Assembly (NCBI GenBank): GCA_025450315.1
Contig: JANWHQ010000119.1
Coordinates: 1-44,386, forward strand
DNA from: Caulobacteraceae bacterium
GTDB taxonomy: Bacteria; Pseudomonadota; Alphaproteobacteria; Caulobacterales; Caulobacteraceae
DNA length: 44,386 bases
Direction of reading: 5' to 3'
Numbering within the stretch: the stretch's first letter is position 1; every line of letters starts with the position of its first letter. The notes under the pieces were generated by a model, which did not search any database, was not told the origin of the DNA, and saw only the letters and a list, made by a program, of their open reading frames with translations. The position numbers were made by a program, and so were the translations under genes. This document shows, one piece after another, positions 35,688-42,590 of this stretch.

Positions 35688-37463
35688 ATGCACGCCTTCC
35701 GTTCCCACACCTGCGGCGCCCTGCGCCTGACCGATGCGGGCTCCAGCGTGCGCCTGTCGGGCTGGATCCACAGGAAGCGCGATCACGGCGGCCTCTTGTT
35801 CATCGACCTTCGGGACCACTACGGCCTGACCCAGCTGGTGCTGGGCCCGGCCAGCCCCGGCTTCGCCGCCGCCGAGCGGCTGCGCGCCGAAAGCGTGATC
35901 CGTATCGATGGCGAGGTGGTCGCGAGGACGGCGGACACTGTCAATCCGAACCTGCCCACCGGCCAGATCGAGGTGCGCGTCCAGGCGCTGGACGTGCTGT
36001 CCGAAGCCGCCGAGCTGCCGCTGCCGGTGTTCGGCGAGCCCGACTATCCCGAGGAGCTGCGCCTCCGCTACCGTTACCTCGACCTCCGGCGCGAAACCCT
36101 GCACCGCAACGTGGTGCTGCGCTCGCAGGTGATCGCCTCGATCCGCCGGCGGATGATCGACCAGGGCTTCACCGAGTACCAGACGCCGATCCTGACCGCC
36201 TCCAGCCCCGAGGGCGCGCGCGACTTCCTGGTCCCCTCGCGCCTGCATGCCGGCAAGTTCTATGCGCTGCCCCAGGCGCCCCAGCAATTCAAGCAGCTGC
36301 TGATGGTCTCGGGCTTCGACCGCTACTTCCAGATCGCCCCCTGCTTCCGCGACGAGGACCTGCGGGCCGACCGTTCGCTGGAGTTCTACCAGCTCGACGT
36401 CGAGATGAGCTTCGTCACCCAGGAGGACGTGTTCGCCGCCATCGAGCCGGTGCTGCACGGGGTGTTCGAGGAGTTCGCCGAGGGCAAGCCGGTCACGCCC
36501 TATCCTTTCCCGCGCCGGGCCTATCGCGAGGCGATCCAGAAGTACGGCACCGACAAGCCGGACCTGCGCAATCCCCTGGTGATGCAGGACGTGTCCGAGC
36601 ACTTCCGCGGCGGCGGCTTTGGCCTGTTCGCGCGGATGCTGGAAGAGACCAAGAACACCATCTGGGCGATCCCGGCCCCGAACGGCGGTTCGCGCGCCTT
36701 CTGCGACCGCATGAACAGCTGGGCCCAGTCGGAAGGCCAGCCGGGCCTGGGCTACGTCTTCTGGCGCGAGGGCGAGGAGGGGGGCGCCGGCCCAATCGCC
36801 CGCAACCTCGGTCCCGAGCGCACCGAGGCGATCCGCGGGCAGCTGGGCCTGAAGGTGGGGGACGCGGCCTTCTTCGTCGGGGGCGATCCCAAGAGCTTCT
36901 ACAAGTTCGCCGGCCTGGCGCGCACCAAGGTCGCGACCGACCTGGAGCTGGTCGACGAGAACCGCTTCGACTTCGTTTGGATCGTCGACTTCCCGATGTA
37001 CGAGTGGAGCGACGAGCAGAAGAAGATTGACTTCTCCCACAACCCCTTCTCGATGCCGCAGGGCGAATTGGACGCCCTGAACAGGAACGATCCGCTCGAG
37101 ATCCTGGCCTATCAGTACGACATCGTCTGCAACGGCTACGAGCTGTGCTCGGGCGCGATCCGCAACCATCGCCCGGACATCATGGTCCGCGCCTTCGAGA
37201 TCGCCGGCTATTCAAGAGAGCAGGTCGAGACCGACTTCGCCGGCATGCTGAACGCCTTCCGCTATGGCGCCCCGCCCCACGGCGGCCTGGCGCCCGGCAT
37301 CGACCGCATCGTCATGCTGCTGGCCGGCCAGCAGGCCCTCCGCGAGGTGATCGCCTTCCCGCTGAACCAGCAGGGCGAGGACCTGTTGATGAATGCGCCA
37401 GCGCCGGTGTCGGAACGTCAGCTCAAGGAGCTGCACGTCCGGCTTCAGCCGCCTCCACGCTGA
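35688..37463 (+). CDS. aspS: Aspartyl-tRNA synthetase (bacterial type, GAD insert)
   Basis: 591 residues from ATG 35688 ([16 protein letters not shown]). The in-frame extension to 35640 is not conserved-looking. N-terminal OB anticodon-binding domain ([20 protein letters not shown]), class II catalytic core with [20 protein letters not shown] and [10 protein letters not shown], a bacterial GAD insertion, and a C-terminal motif 3 in [14 protein letters not shown]. Its tail is a little proline-rich. It overlaps the convergent pentapeptide gene by 19 bp. Confidence 0.97.
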   Translation: MHAFRSHTCGALRLTDAGSSVRLSGWIHRKRDHGGLLFIDLRDHYGLTQLVLGPASPGFAAAERLRAESVIRIDGEVVARTADTVNPNLPTGQIEVRVQALDVLSEAAELPLPVFGEPDYPEELRLRYRYLDLRRETLHRNVVLRSQVIASIRRRMIDQGFTEYQTPILTASSPEGARDFLVPSRLHAGKFYALPQAPQQFKQLLMVSGFDRYFQIAPCFRDEDLRADRSLEFYQLDVEMSFVTQEDVFAAIEPVLHGVFEEFAEGKPVTPYPFPRRAYREAIQKYGTDKPDLRNPLVMQDVSEHFRGGGFGLFARMLEETKNTIWAIPAPNGGSRAFCDRMNSWAQSEGQPGLGYVFWREGEEGGAGPIARNLGPERTEAIRGQLGLKVGDAAFFVGGDPKSFYKFAGLARTKVATDLELVDENRFDFVWIVDFPMYEWSDEQKKIDFSHNPFSMPQGELDALNRNDPLEILAYQYDIVCNGYELCSGAIRNHRPDIMVRAFEIAGYSREQVETDFAGMLNAFRYGAPPHGGLAPGIDRIVMLLAGQQALREVIAFPLNQQGEDLLMNAPAPVSERQLKELHVRLQPPPR

Positions 37464-38317
37464 TGTAGCGCCACCGGGGCCGGCGGCAAGGCCGGGATCG
37501 GCGGCGGGGTGGGGATGTGGATCCGCAGGTTCACCGGGCCGTGGCAGCCACGGGCCGCCCAGAGGCCGGCCGGCAGGTGGGTCGAGCCGTCGGTGCAGAC
37601 GGCCTCGAGCTGCCCCTGGGTCAGGCCGCGCGCGCCGGAGAGGTCCGCGCCGAACAGGCGTACGCCCTCCATCTCGGCGTCGTGGAAGTCCGCCCCGGCG
37701 AACTGGCCGCGCGACAGGTCGGCGCTGGTCAGGTCCGCGCCCCGGAACGAGGCGCCCTGGAAGCGTCCGTTGATCAGCCGCGATCCGGTGAGGTCCGCGT
37801 CGTGGAAATCGGTCTGGCGGGCGTCGACGTTGATCAGGTTGGAGGCCACCAGCTCGGCCCCGCCTAGGCGGGCGCCCGCGAGGCTGGCGTTGGTGAAGTT
37901 GGCCCCGACCAGCTGGGCCGAGCTCAGCTGCGCCCGCTTCAGGTTGGCGCCGATGAAGTTCGCGCCGGCGCCCTCCAGTCCGTCCATGCGGGCGTCGGTG
38001 AAGTTGGCGCCCATGAAGCTGACGCTGAGCAGGCTGGCGCTCCGGAGGTCGGAGCGGCTGAAGTCCGCGCCGTTGAACACCGTGCCGGTGAAGGAGGCGC
38101 CGCGCAGGTCGGCGCCGATCAGCAGCGCGTGGCTGAAGTCGCCGCCGGCGAAGGTCGCGCCGGTCAGCTTGCGGCCGGAAAGGGCGCATCCGCGGCAGGA
38201 GCCCCCGAAGGCCGTCGCCCGCGCGACGCCGGGGTCGGAATCCCCGGCCCAGGCATGGCCCGCCAGGGCGAAAAGAACGGCGGCCAGTCCGGCCAGGCGA
38301 GCGGGAACGCGGGACAT
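37445..38317 (-). CDS. Secreted pentapeptide-repeat protein 1
   Basis: 290 residues from ATG 38317 ([20 protein letters not shown], signal peptide). A CxxC (SCRGC) follows, then about 35 tandem A(D/N)Lxx-type pentapeptides between roughly 45 and 230 ([30 protein letters not shown]), predicting a right-handed quadrilateral beta-helix. The end carries [20 protein letters not shown], shared with the second pentapeptide protein at 42016-42504. The tail is proline-rich. The function is unknown; periplasmic or surface location is likely. It was probably adjacent to its paralogue before a transposon inserted between them. Confidence 0.88.
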   Translation of the reverse strand: MSRVPARLAGLAAVLFALAGHAWAGDSDPGVARATAFGGSCRGCALSGRKLTGATFAGGDFSHALLIGADLRGASFTGTVFNGADFSRSDLRSASLLSVSFMGANFTDARMDGLEGAGANFIGANLKRAQLSSAQLVGANFTNASLAGARLGGAELVASNLINVDARQTDFHDADLTGSRLINGRFQGASFRGADLTSADLSRGQFAGADFHDAEMEGVRLFGADLSGARGLTQGQLEAVCTDGSTHLPAGLWAARGCHGPVNLRIHIPTPPPIPALPPAPVALHQRGGG

Positions 38318-38401
38318 CAACAACCTCGAAAGCGGCGCCTAAGACACCCCCCAACCTGGCGCCTATGACCCACAGGGACCCTGAGCGCCACTTAATTCGC
38401 G

Positions 38402-38409
38402 GTAATGGC
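38402..38409. repeat. Target-site duplication, left copy (GTAATGGC)
   Basis: GTAATGGC directly abuts the left inverted repeat and is repeated exactly at 41994-42001 next to the right one. Eight bases is the duplication length reported for IS1595-family elements. Confidence 0.93.
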
Positions 38410-38431
38410 CGGTATGATGGCGCAAACGCCA
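38410..38431 (+). repeat. Left terminal inverted repeat of the IS1595-type transposon
   Basis: 22 bp beginning CGGTATGATGGCG and ending CGCCA; a perfect inverted copy lies at 41972-41993. Extended to 26 bp (to 38435) there is a single mismatch (38432). Confidence 0.95.
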
Positions 38432-38467
38432 CAAGCGTAAGCCGCTGATCCGCCCCACATTTTCGAC

Positions 38468-38881
38468 ATGGCCGAGCGTCATGTCGTGTTCGCCCTGCGT
38501 CGCAAGTACGCGGAGCTGAAGGGCGTCCTGAAATTCGATCCGACCGCCGATCCCTATGCGACGGTCAAGGCGATCAATGAGGTTGGCTGCGTCCTCCGCA
38601 TGTTCAGCCCAACCGAGGACCTGACGGCGATCCGTCCCCGGCGTCCGTACAGGCCACAGCGCCACACGTGGGCCAGGACCGCCCTGGACATCCTGCGGAG
38701 AGAGGGGCGGCCCATGACTGCCAGGTCGCTCGCTAGGTGCGTTCTAGAGGCCGAAGGAGCCGAGCCAACGCCAGCGGTGCTGATGTCGGTCGAGTGCTCG
38801 CTGCACGCCGTCCTAGGGCGGTTGGAGGGGCGCGGCGTGGTCAGGGAAGGCGGGACGCCGAAGCGGTGGCGCGTCTTGTGA
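38468..38881 (+). CDS. Small conserved-looking hypothetical, transposon cargo 1
   Basis: 137 residues from ATG 38468 (MAERHVVFALRRKYAELKGV). The N-terminal half looks helical (DPYATVKAINEVGCVLRMF). A KPKRP-like basic segment (IRPRRPYRPQRHTWAR) links to a C-terminal winged-helix-like region (LDILRREGRPMTARSLARCV, then LHAVLGRLEGRGVVREGGTP). Proteins of this plan are scattered in alphaproteobacterial accessory DNA (recalled); none has a known function to my knowledge. It starts 36 bp inside the left inverted repeat, with no clear SD. It converges with the small pair on the minus strand (2 bp gap). Confidence 0.75.
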   Translation: MAERHVVFALRRKYAELKGVLKFDPTADPYATVKAINEVGCVLRMFSPTEDLTAIRPRRPYRPQRHTWARTALDILRREGRPMTARSLARCVLEAEGAEPTPAVLMSVECSLHAVLGRLEGRGVVREGGTPKRWRVL

Positions 38882-38883
38882 TT

Positions 38884-39123
38884 CTACTGACGCCCCGCAC
38901 GTCGGCCTCGCCGCATCGCGATTTCGCCTATGTGGCGGCGAAGTTCGATTAGCGTCGCCTCCCGTTGAGCCGACGTCATATCGTTAGGATGCGGCAGAAT
39001 GCGCGATGCACCTTCGGGCGCATCGTAGACCAGACAAAGAACACCATCGACGCGGATTTCACCTTTCGGGCCGCGCACGCCCAAAAGGAGATGTAGCTCC
39101 TTGTCGTACTGCTCGGAGTCCAT
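38884..39123 (-). CDS. Small hypothetical, transposon cargo 2 (second of a pair)
   Basis: 79 residues from ATG 39123 (MDSEQYDKELHLLLGVRGPK). The longer frame to 39243 adds an unlikely Cys/Trp-rich stretch overlapping the neighbour. A beta-rich start (GEIRVDGVLCLVYDAPEGA) is followed by a helix (TSAQREATLIELRRHIGEIA) and a basic tail. AAAAGGAGATG-like purines in the region lie inside the gene, not at its start. It follows the 90-aa gene by 34 bp. It could be one half of a two-component cassette, but it matches no toxin or antitoxin I can name. Confidence 0.6.
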   Translation of the reverse strand: MDSEQYDKELHLLLGVRGPKGEIRVDGVLCLVYDAPEGASRILPHPNDMTSAQREATLIELRRHIGEIAMRRGRRAGRQ

Positions 39124-39157
39124 TGGAACAGCCCGAATCACCCCAAAGGGTGAAAGC

Positions 39158-39430
39158 CTAGACGCGTTGGGCCAACCGCTCCACCGCTTCGCGCTCCCAG
39201 AGGCGCACGCGCATACGGCCACCGTCCATCTCTTCGCGTTCAACCACGGTCATGTCGCGGTGACGGGTGGCCAGCACCACTTGCTGGATCGCGAGGGGGA
39301 TCACCTTGTCGAGACTGGCTCGACTCGTCTGAGCAACGAAGAATGTCGGTTCGTCTTCGCAGGTCGCGAAGAACATTCCCGACGCATCCTCGCGGATCGC
39401 GATCATGCGTTCTAGGGTCTTGGCGTCCAT
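39158..39430 (-). CDS. Small hypothetical, transposon cargo 3 (HicB/DUF1902-like fold possible)
   Basis: 90 residues from ATG 39430 (MDAKTLERMIAIREDASGMF). The pattern IAIREDASGMFFATCEDEPT then a helix (SRASLDKVIPLAIQQVVLAT) and further strands resembles the short beta-beta-beta-alpha-beta of HicB/DUF1902 antitoxins, but there is no recognisable partner toxin; this is a fold impression only. A promoter-like TTGACC-N17-TTAATC lies 33 bases before the start. First gene of the minus-strand pair in the transposon. Confidence 0.6.
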   Translation of the reverse strand: MDAKTLERMIAIREDASGMFFATCEDEPTFFVAQTSRASLDKVIPLAIQQVVLATRHRDMTVVEREEMDGGRMRVRLWEREAVERLAQRV

Positions 39431-39462
39431 TTCGACTCTCGTAGGTCCTCTGGCGACCATCG

Positions 39463-39491
39463 GATTAATCCGCCGCGAAGCCTATGGTCAA
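39463..39491 (-). promoter_or_regulatory. Candidate promoter of the cargo gene pair
   Basis: Minus strand: TTGACC (39491-39486), exact 17-bp spacer, TTAATC (39468-39463), 33 bases before ATG 39430. The 169-bp gap between transposase and this pair holds no other recognisable feature. Confidence 0.5.
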
Positions 39492-39599
39492 TAGTAGCGC
39501 TATGTCGCGCAAGATGCACGTCCGGTGATGAACGCGCCGTTAGCGGCTTAACGGAAGATGTAGATGGGCCGTTCCCAAATTGGGTCGACCAGCGGAAAA

Positions 39600-40583
39600 T
39601 CAAGCCGCCTTGTGCCTCTGCCAGTAGCCGCAGAAGTCAACGCTGGGCTTGCTGGCGAGGGCCAGGGCGGCGATCCGCTTGACCTGGGCGCCGTTGTCTA
39701 CCCGGCGGTTGTCCTCACGCCAAGCCGCCTCTTGAGCGTAGCGCAGGAGGTAGGCGCCCGCGATATGGTGGTGGTGGCCGATTTCCGCCCGGCGCATGCG
39801 GGAGAAGAACTCCTCAGCCCAATTCGTGCACGCCTCGCCGTCGCTATAGACCTCGCTGTGATTCACGCGGCGCATTTCGAAGCGGGCATGCAGGGCATCC
39901 CAGCCTGAGGCCTCGTCGGCATTGACGATAGTGCCGGGCTCGATCCGACGGCGGATGAAGTCCAGGGCGCGGGCTTCGGACTTGAACACGGCCGGGAGGC
40001 TGTTGCCGCCGCGCTCGCGAATGATGATGACCGACCGGCGCTTGCCCGTTTGGTTCATCGCCAGTCGGCGGTCCTGGCGGTTCGACTTCCAGTTCGCCGG
40101 CTTCACGTAGCCGCCGAAATAGCCTCCGTCGATTTCCGCAACCTTGCCCTCGCCGCCCACCATGCGGCCCTTGAACTCGACGGCCATCGCCTCGCGCATC
40201 TTGTGCCCGAGCACAAACGCCGCCTTGTAGGAGACGCCCAGGTCCCGCGAGAGGGCGAGCATGCTCTTGCCCTTCACCTCGTTGCAGAAGATCGCGATGG
40301 CGGCGAGGTACATGCGCAGGGGCAGCTTGTGGCTGGCGAACAGCGTGCCCGACGTGATGCTGAAATCCTTGGCGCAGGCACGGCAGCGCCAGCGAGGCGC
40401 GCCGTTCGGGCGCCGGCAATCGTAGGCGTCCAGGCCGCCGCAGAGCGGGCAGACGGGCTCGCCGTCCGTTTCACTCCAGCGGACCTTCCGAAACAACGTC
40501 TCGGCTTCCTCGTCGGACAGGCGAAGAACCTGAGCGAGGCTCAGGCTCTTGGCTTGCCGGGAAAGGAGGAAGTGCTGGGCCAC
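39600..40583 (-). CDS. IS1595-family transposase
   Basis: 327 residues from GTG 40583. The N-terminal zinc ribbon is C45-x2-C48 ... C67-x2-C70 (CPLCGG; CRACAKDF), followed by FSITSGTLFASHKLPLRMYL typical of IS1595 (IS1016/ISXO2-like) proteins. A DDE-type catalytic core follows: Asp152 (AEIDGGYFGGYV), Asp223 (IVNADEASGWDAL), and a C-terminal VNHSEVYSDGEACTNWAEEF with FSRMRR. The frame is uninterrupted and full length, so it is probably active. It cuts and joins at the element's inverted repeats (38410-38431, 41972-41993) and creates 8-bp duplications. It is divergently transcribed from the DUF6471-like gene. Confidence 0.95.
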   Translation of the reverse strand: MAQHFLLSRQAKSLSLAQVLRLSDEEAETLFRKVRWSETDGEPVCPLCGGLDAYDCRRPNGAPRWRCRACAKDFSITSGTLFASHKLPLRMYLAAIAIFCNEVKGKSMLALSRDLGVSYKAAFVLGHKMREAMAVEFKGRMVGGEGKVAEIDGGYFGGYVKPANWKSNRQDRRLAMNQTGKRRSVIIIRERGGNSLPAVFKSEARALDFIRRRIEPGTIVNADEASGWDALHARFEMRRVNHSEVYSDGEACTNWAEEFFSRMRRAEIGHHHHIAGAYLLRYAQEAAWREDNRRVDNGAQVKRIAALALASKPSVDFCGYWQRHKAA

Positions 40584-40610
40584 AAGTCACATCTGCATTT
40601 CGAACACACA

Positions 40611-40663
40611 GATATGTATGATATGCAGCAGTCACTTGCAAGCGGAAAAGCGACAGATATGAT
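40611..40663. promoter_or_regulatory. Divergent promoter region with GATATG repeats (transposase / DUF6471-like gene)
   Basis: TTGCAA (40636-40641) is palindromic and can serve as -35 for both directions. Plus strand: 16-bp spacer to TATGAT (40658-40663). Minus strand: 17-bp spacer to TACATA (40618-40613). The hexamer GATATG occurs at 40611-40616, 40620-40625 and 40656-40661, so copies overlap each predicted -10; the longer ACAGATATG is repeated at 40608 and 40653. Together these look like operators letting one repressor shut both genes. Confidence 0.5.
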
Positions 40664-40693
40664 TGCTTTTCGTTCGATTCAGCGAGGTGACTA

Positions 40694-40921
40694 ATGCCGG
40701 CGAAAAGCGATGAATGGGCCGATCTGGCCAAGCGTCTTCTCAAGGCTGAGATGGTCCGGGCTGGAGTGAAGAACGCCGAGCTGGCGACGCGTCTAACCGA
40801 TATGGGCTTGCCTGAAACCGAGGCGTCGGTTCAGGTAAAGATCAACCGGGGGGCGTTTCCGGCATGGTTCATGTTGGCGGCTCTGCGCGCCGTTGGGGCA
40901 TCATCTCTGCGCTTGGAATAG
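40694..40921 (+). CDS. DUF6471-like small protein, transposon cargo 4
   Basis: 75 residues (MPAKSDEWADLAKRLLKAEM, then VRAGVKNAELATRLTDMGLP, KINRGAFPAWFMLAALRAVG). The helical pattern with KNAELATRL and a second helix after QVKINRG resembles DUF6471 and short Xre-like HTH proteins, so a DNA-binding, possibly regulatory role is plausible. GAGG lies 9 nt upstream of ATG 40694. It is divergent from the transposase across a shared promoter region and 15 bp ahead of the membrane protein gene. Confidence 0.8.
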   Translation: MPAKSDEWADLAKRLLKAEMVRAGVKNAELATRLTDMGLPETEASVQVKINRGAFPAWFMLAALRAVGASSLRLE

Positions 40922-40936
40922 CTACGGGGCGATTCC

Positions 40937-41872
40937 TTGTCCGGTAAGAATGAAGGACAAGGCGCAAAGCCCAATAAGGCCCGCGGCGAATCCCAATCGG
41001 CCGCGCCATCCCCACCCATTGTCCGCAACGACGACGTTGAGGAAGCAGAGGATCGCGCCGATCATGGTCGCAAAGGCGGCAAGGAGCGCCCCTGGCTTCC
41101 TCAGGGCATAAAGCCGGCCGAGTGGATCATGATCGCCTTTACCGCTGTCACGGCCATGGCGGCTTGGGCTGGGGTAGTTGTCTCCAACGGTCAGCTCGCC
41201 TCGATGAAAGAGGCTGGCGAACAAACCCAACGCGCCATTGAAGAATCCCACCGGCTTGCCGACTTGGCGGCCGACGCTAACGGCGTCGCCGTCTATGCTC
41301 GGAACACCGCCAAAGCGAGCGCTGATGCCGCGCTCGAATCGGCGCAGCGAGACGGAAGGGCGGCCTTGCAGCGAGCCACCCAAGCTAACGAGATCAGCCG
41401 CGACGCCGCGCGGGCCGCAGATCGCGCATGGATTGGTGTGAGCGGCATGATCATAGATAATGGGAATAGTGGTCAGCTCATCGCTGCTATCACCTTTGCA
41501 AATAGCGGGCATGAGCCTGCACTTGGCCTTGTCCATTATATTGATACGAGCGCAACGGTGCTCACCGACAATCAGATGAAAGACCTTCGTAACGTCAGCG
41601 GCGGCATTAATTCTACGTGCGATGGCCTGCAACCCAAGGCTGGAGGTGAGGCGGTCTACCCCAACGAACCCCAGAGTACTACTATAGTGCTCAACTGGCT
41701 GCAGAAAATCCCGCCGAAGGCCGTACTCTTCATTAAAGGATGTTTCGCTTACCTTACAGAGGGGCGTCCCCACTATACCGCAGTCTGTGAGTTTACTAAT
41801 CCTACGATGATCGATGCGGCCGTCGCCGGTCGGGCCTTCTATTATTGCGCCGATGGCAACCGCGCTGACTAG
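40937..41872 (+). CDS. Membrane-anchored coiled-coil protein, transposon cargo 5
   Basis: 311 residues from TTG 40937 (the only start before the conserved-looking region). A polar N-terminal 50 residues leads to one TM (AEWIMIAFTAVTAMAAWAGV), a helical Ala/Glu/Arg-rich coiled-coil stretch of about 80 residues, then RAADRAWIGVSGMIIDNGNS and a beta-rich C-terminal domain of about 140 residues (IAAITFANSGHEPALGLVHY). The last part resembles the common 'small membrane-anchored, extracytoplasmic' proteins found in accessory regions. It has no known function. A minus-strand frame over the same bases (40922-41899) was rejected. Base composition is AT-richer than the host genes, e.g. around 41460-41800. 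Confidence 0.8.
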   Translation: MSGKNEGQGAKPNKARGESQSAAPSPPIVRNDDVEEAEDRADHGRKGGKERPWLPQGIKPAEWIMIAFTAVTAMAAWAGVVVSNGQLASMKEAGEQTQRAIEESHRLADLAADANGVAVYARNTAKASADAALESAQRDGRAALQRATQANEISRDAARAADRAWIGVSGMIIDNGNSGQLIAAITFANSGHEPALGLVHYIDTSATVLTDNQMKDLRNVSGGINSTCDGLQPKAGGEAVYPNEPQSTTIVLNWLQKIPPKAVLFIKGCFAYLTEGRPHYTAVCEFTNPTMIDAAVAGRAFYYCADGNRAD

Positions 41873-41971
41873 GGCTGCCAATGTGGCGGCCCCGCTCACT
41901 CATCCTTGGAAGTCATTACCGTCCACTCCCTTTAGGAGCGGATGAGAACGGACGCCGGCCGGTCGGCCTTC

Positions 41972-41993
41972 TGGCGTTTGCGCCATCATACCG
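41972..41993 (-). repeat. Right terminal inverted repeat of the IS1595-type transposon
   Basis: Perfect 22-bp inverted copy of 38410-38431; reading the plus strand it starts TGGCGTTTGCGCC and ends CATACCG. Confidence 0.95.
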
Positions 41994-42001
41994 GTAATGG
42001 C
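41994..42001. repeat. Target-site duplication, right copy (GTAATGGC)
   Basis: Identical to 38402-38409 and directly outside the right inverted repeat; ends 14 bp before the stop codon position of the second pentapeptide gene. Confidence 0.93.
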
Positions 42002-42015
42002 GACGCCGAGCGCGC

Positions 42016-42504
42016 CTAATGGCAGCGCGGGATCCTGAGGCCTGGCGGCAGGGTGGTGGCCTCGTCGCCGCAGGCCTGGTCGAGCTGGCGTTGGGTGAGG
42101 CCGCGGGCGCGGCTCATCTCGGCGCCGGAGAAGTTGGTTCCGTCCAGGGTGGCGCCCCGGAAATTGGCGCCCTGCAGGTAGGTCCCCACGAAGCTCGCGT
42201 GGGTGAGGTTGGCGCCTGAGAAGACGCTGGAGGAGAACACCCCGCCGTAGGCGTTCACGTCGCGCAGGTCCGTGTCGGCGAAGTTGGTGTGGTTCATCAC
42301 CGAGGCCGAAAGGTCCGATTGCCTGAGGCGCGCGCCGCCGAAGTTTCGGCCGGTCAGGCGCTTGTTGCTGAAGTCCGCCTGGAACAGGTTGCAGTGCGGG
42401 CAGTTGGCGCCTCGCTGCGCCCGGTCGATCTGGGCGGCGTTCTGGGCCAGGGCCGGCGCGGCCAGGGCCAGGGCGACGAAAAGCATCGGGACGGCGGGTT
42501 TCAT
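42016..42504 (-). CDS. Secreted pentapeptide-repeat protein 2
   Basis: 162 residues from ATG 42504 with a signal peptide (MKPAVPMLFVALALAAPALA). A CxxC (NCPHC) is followed by about 15-18 pentapeptides (FQADFSNKRLTGRNFGGARL, then SDLSASVMNHTNFADTDL, SGANLTHASFVGTYLQGANF), and it ends in SRARGLTQRQLDQACGDEAT plus TLPPGLRIPRCH. The shared CxxC start and ARGLTQxQL...ACxD...LPxGL ending show it is a shorter paralogue of the gene at 37445-38317. It lies 87 bp downstream of the ribonucleotide reductase gene on the same strand. Function unknown. Confidence 0.87.
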   Translation of the reverse strand: MKPAVPMLFVALALAAPALAQNAAQIDRAQRGANCPHCNLFQADFSNKRLTGRNFGGARLRQSDLSASVMNHTNFADTDLRDVNAYGGVFSSSVFSGANLTHASFVGTYLQGANFRGATLDGTNFSGAEMSRARGLTQRQLDQACGDEATTLPPGLRIPRCH

Positions 42505-42590
42505 ATCGGCGCGGCTCGCGATGGCTGGGCGTTGATCCGCCCCTTCGCCGCAAGCCTTAGGCCAAAACGGTTAGCAGGGGCTCACCATCA

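Larger units (their letters stand above)
38410..41993. mobile_element. IS1595-family transposon with cargo genes (3584 bp)
   Basis: Both ends are defined at base level: 22-bp perfect terminal inverted repeats and an 8-bp direct duplication GTAATGGC outside them. Inside are an IS1595-type transposase (39600-40583) and five cargo genes (38468-38881, 38884-39123, 39158-39430, 40694-40921, 40937-41872). IS1595 elements are one of the families known to carry passenger genes. The insertion lies between two pentapeptide-repeat paralogues, 14 bp beyond the stop of one and 92 bp upstream of the start of the other, without breaking either. Perfect ends, an intact transposase frame and AT-richer internal stretches point to recent arrival and possible activity. 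Confidence 0.92.

Noticed and set aside
40922-41899. 325-codon minus-strand frame opposite the membrane cargo protein
   Set aside because: The plus-strand product has a sensible TM, coiled coil and beta domain and follows the DUF6471-like gene closely; the minus frame has neither SD nor recognisable features.
38409-41994. Element ends one base further out (CCGGTATG...CATACCGG, 23-bp repeat)
   Set aside because: The inverted repeat can be written as 23 bp, but then only a 6-bp TAATGG abuts both ends. Moving one base in gives an exact 8-bp duplication, the IS1595 length.
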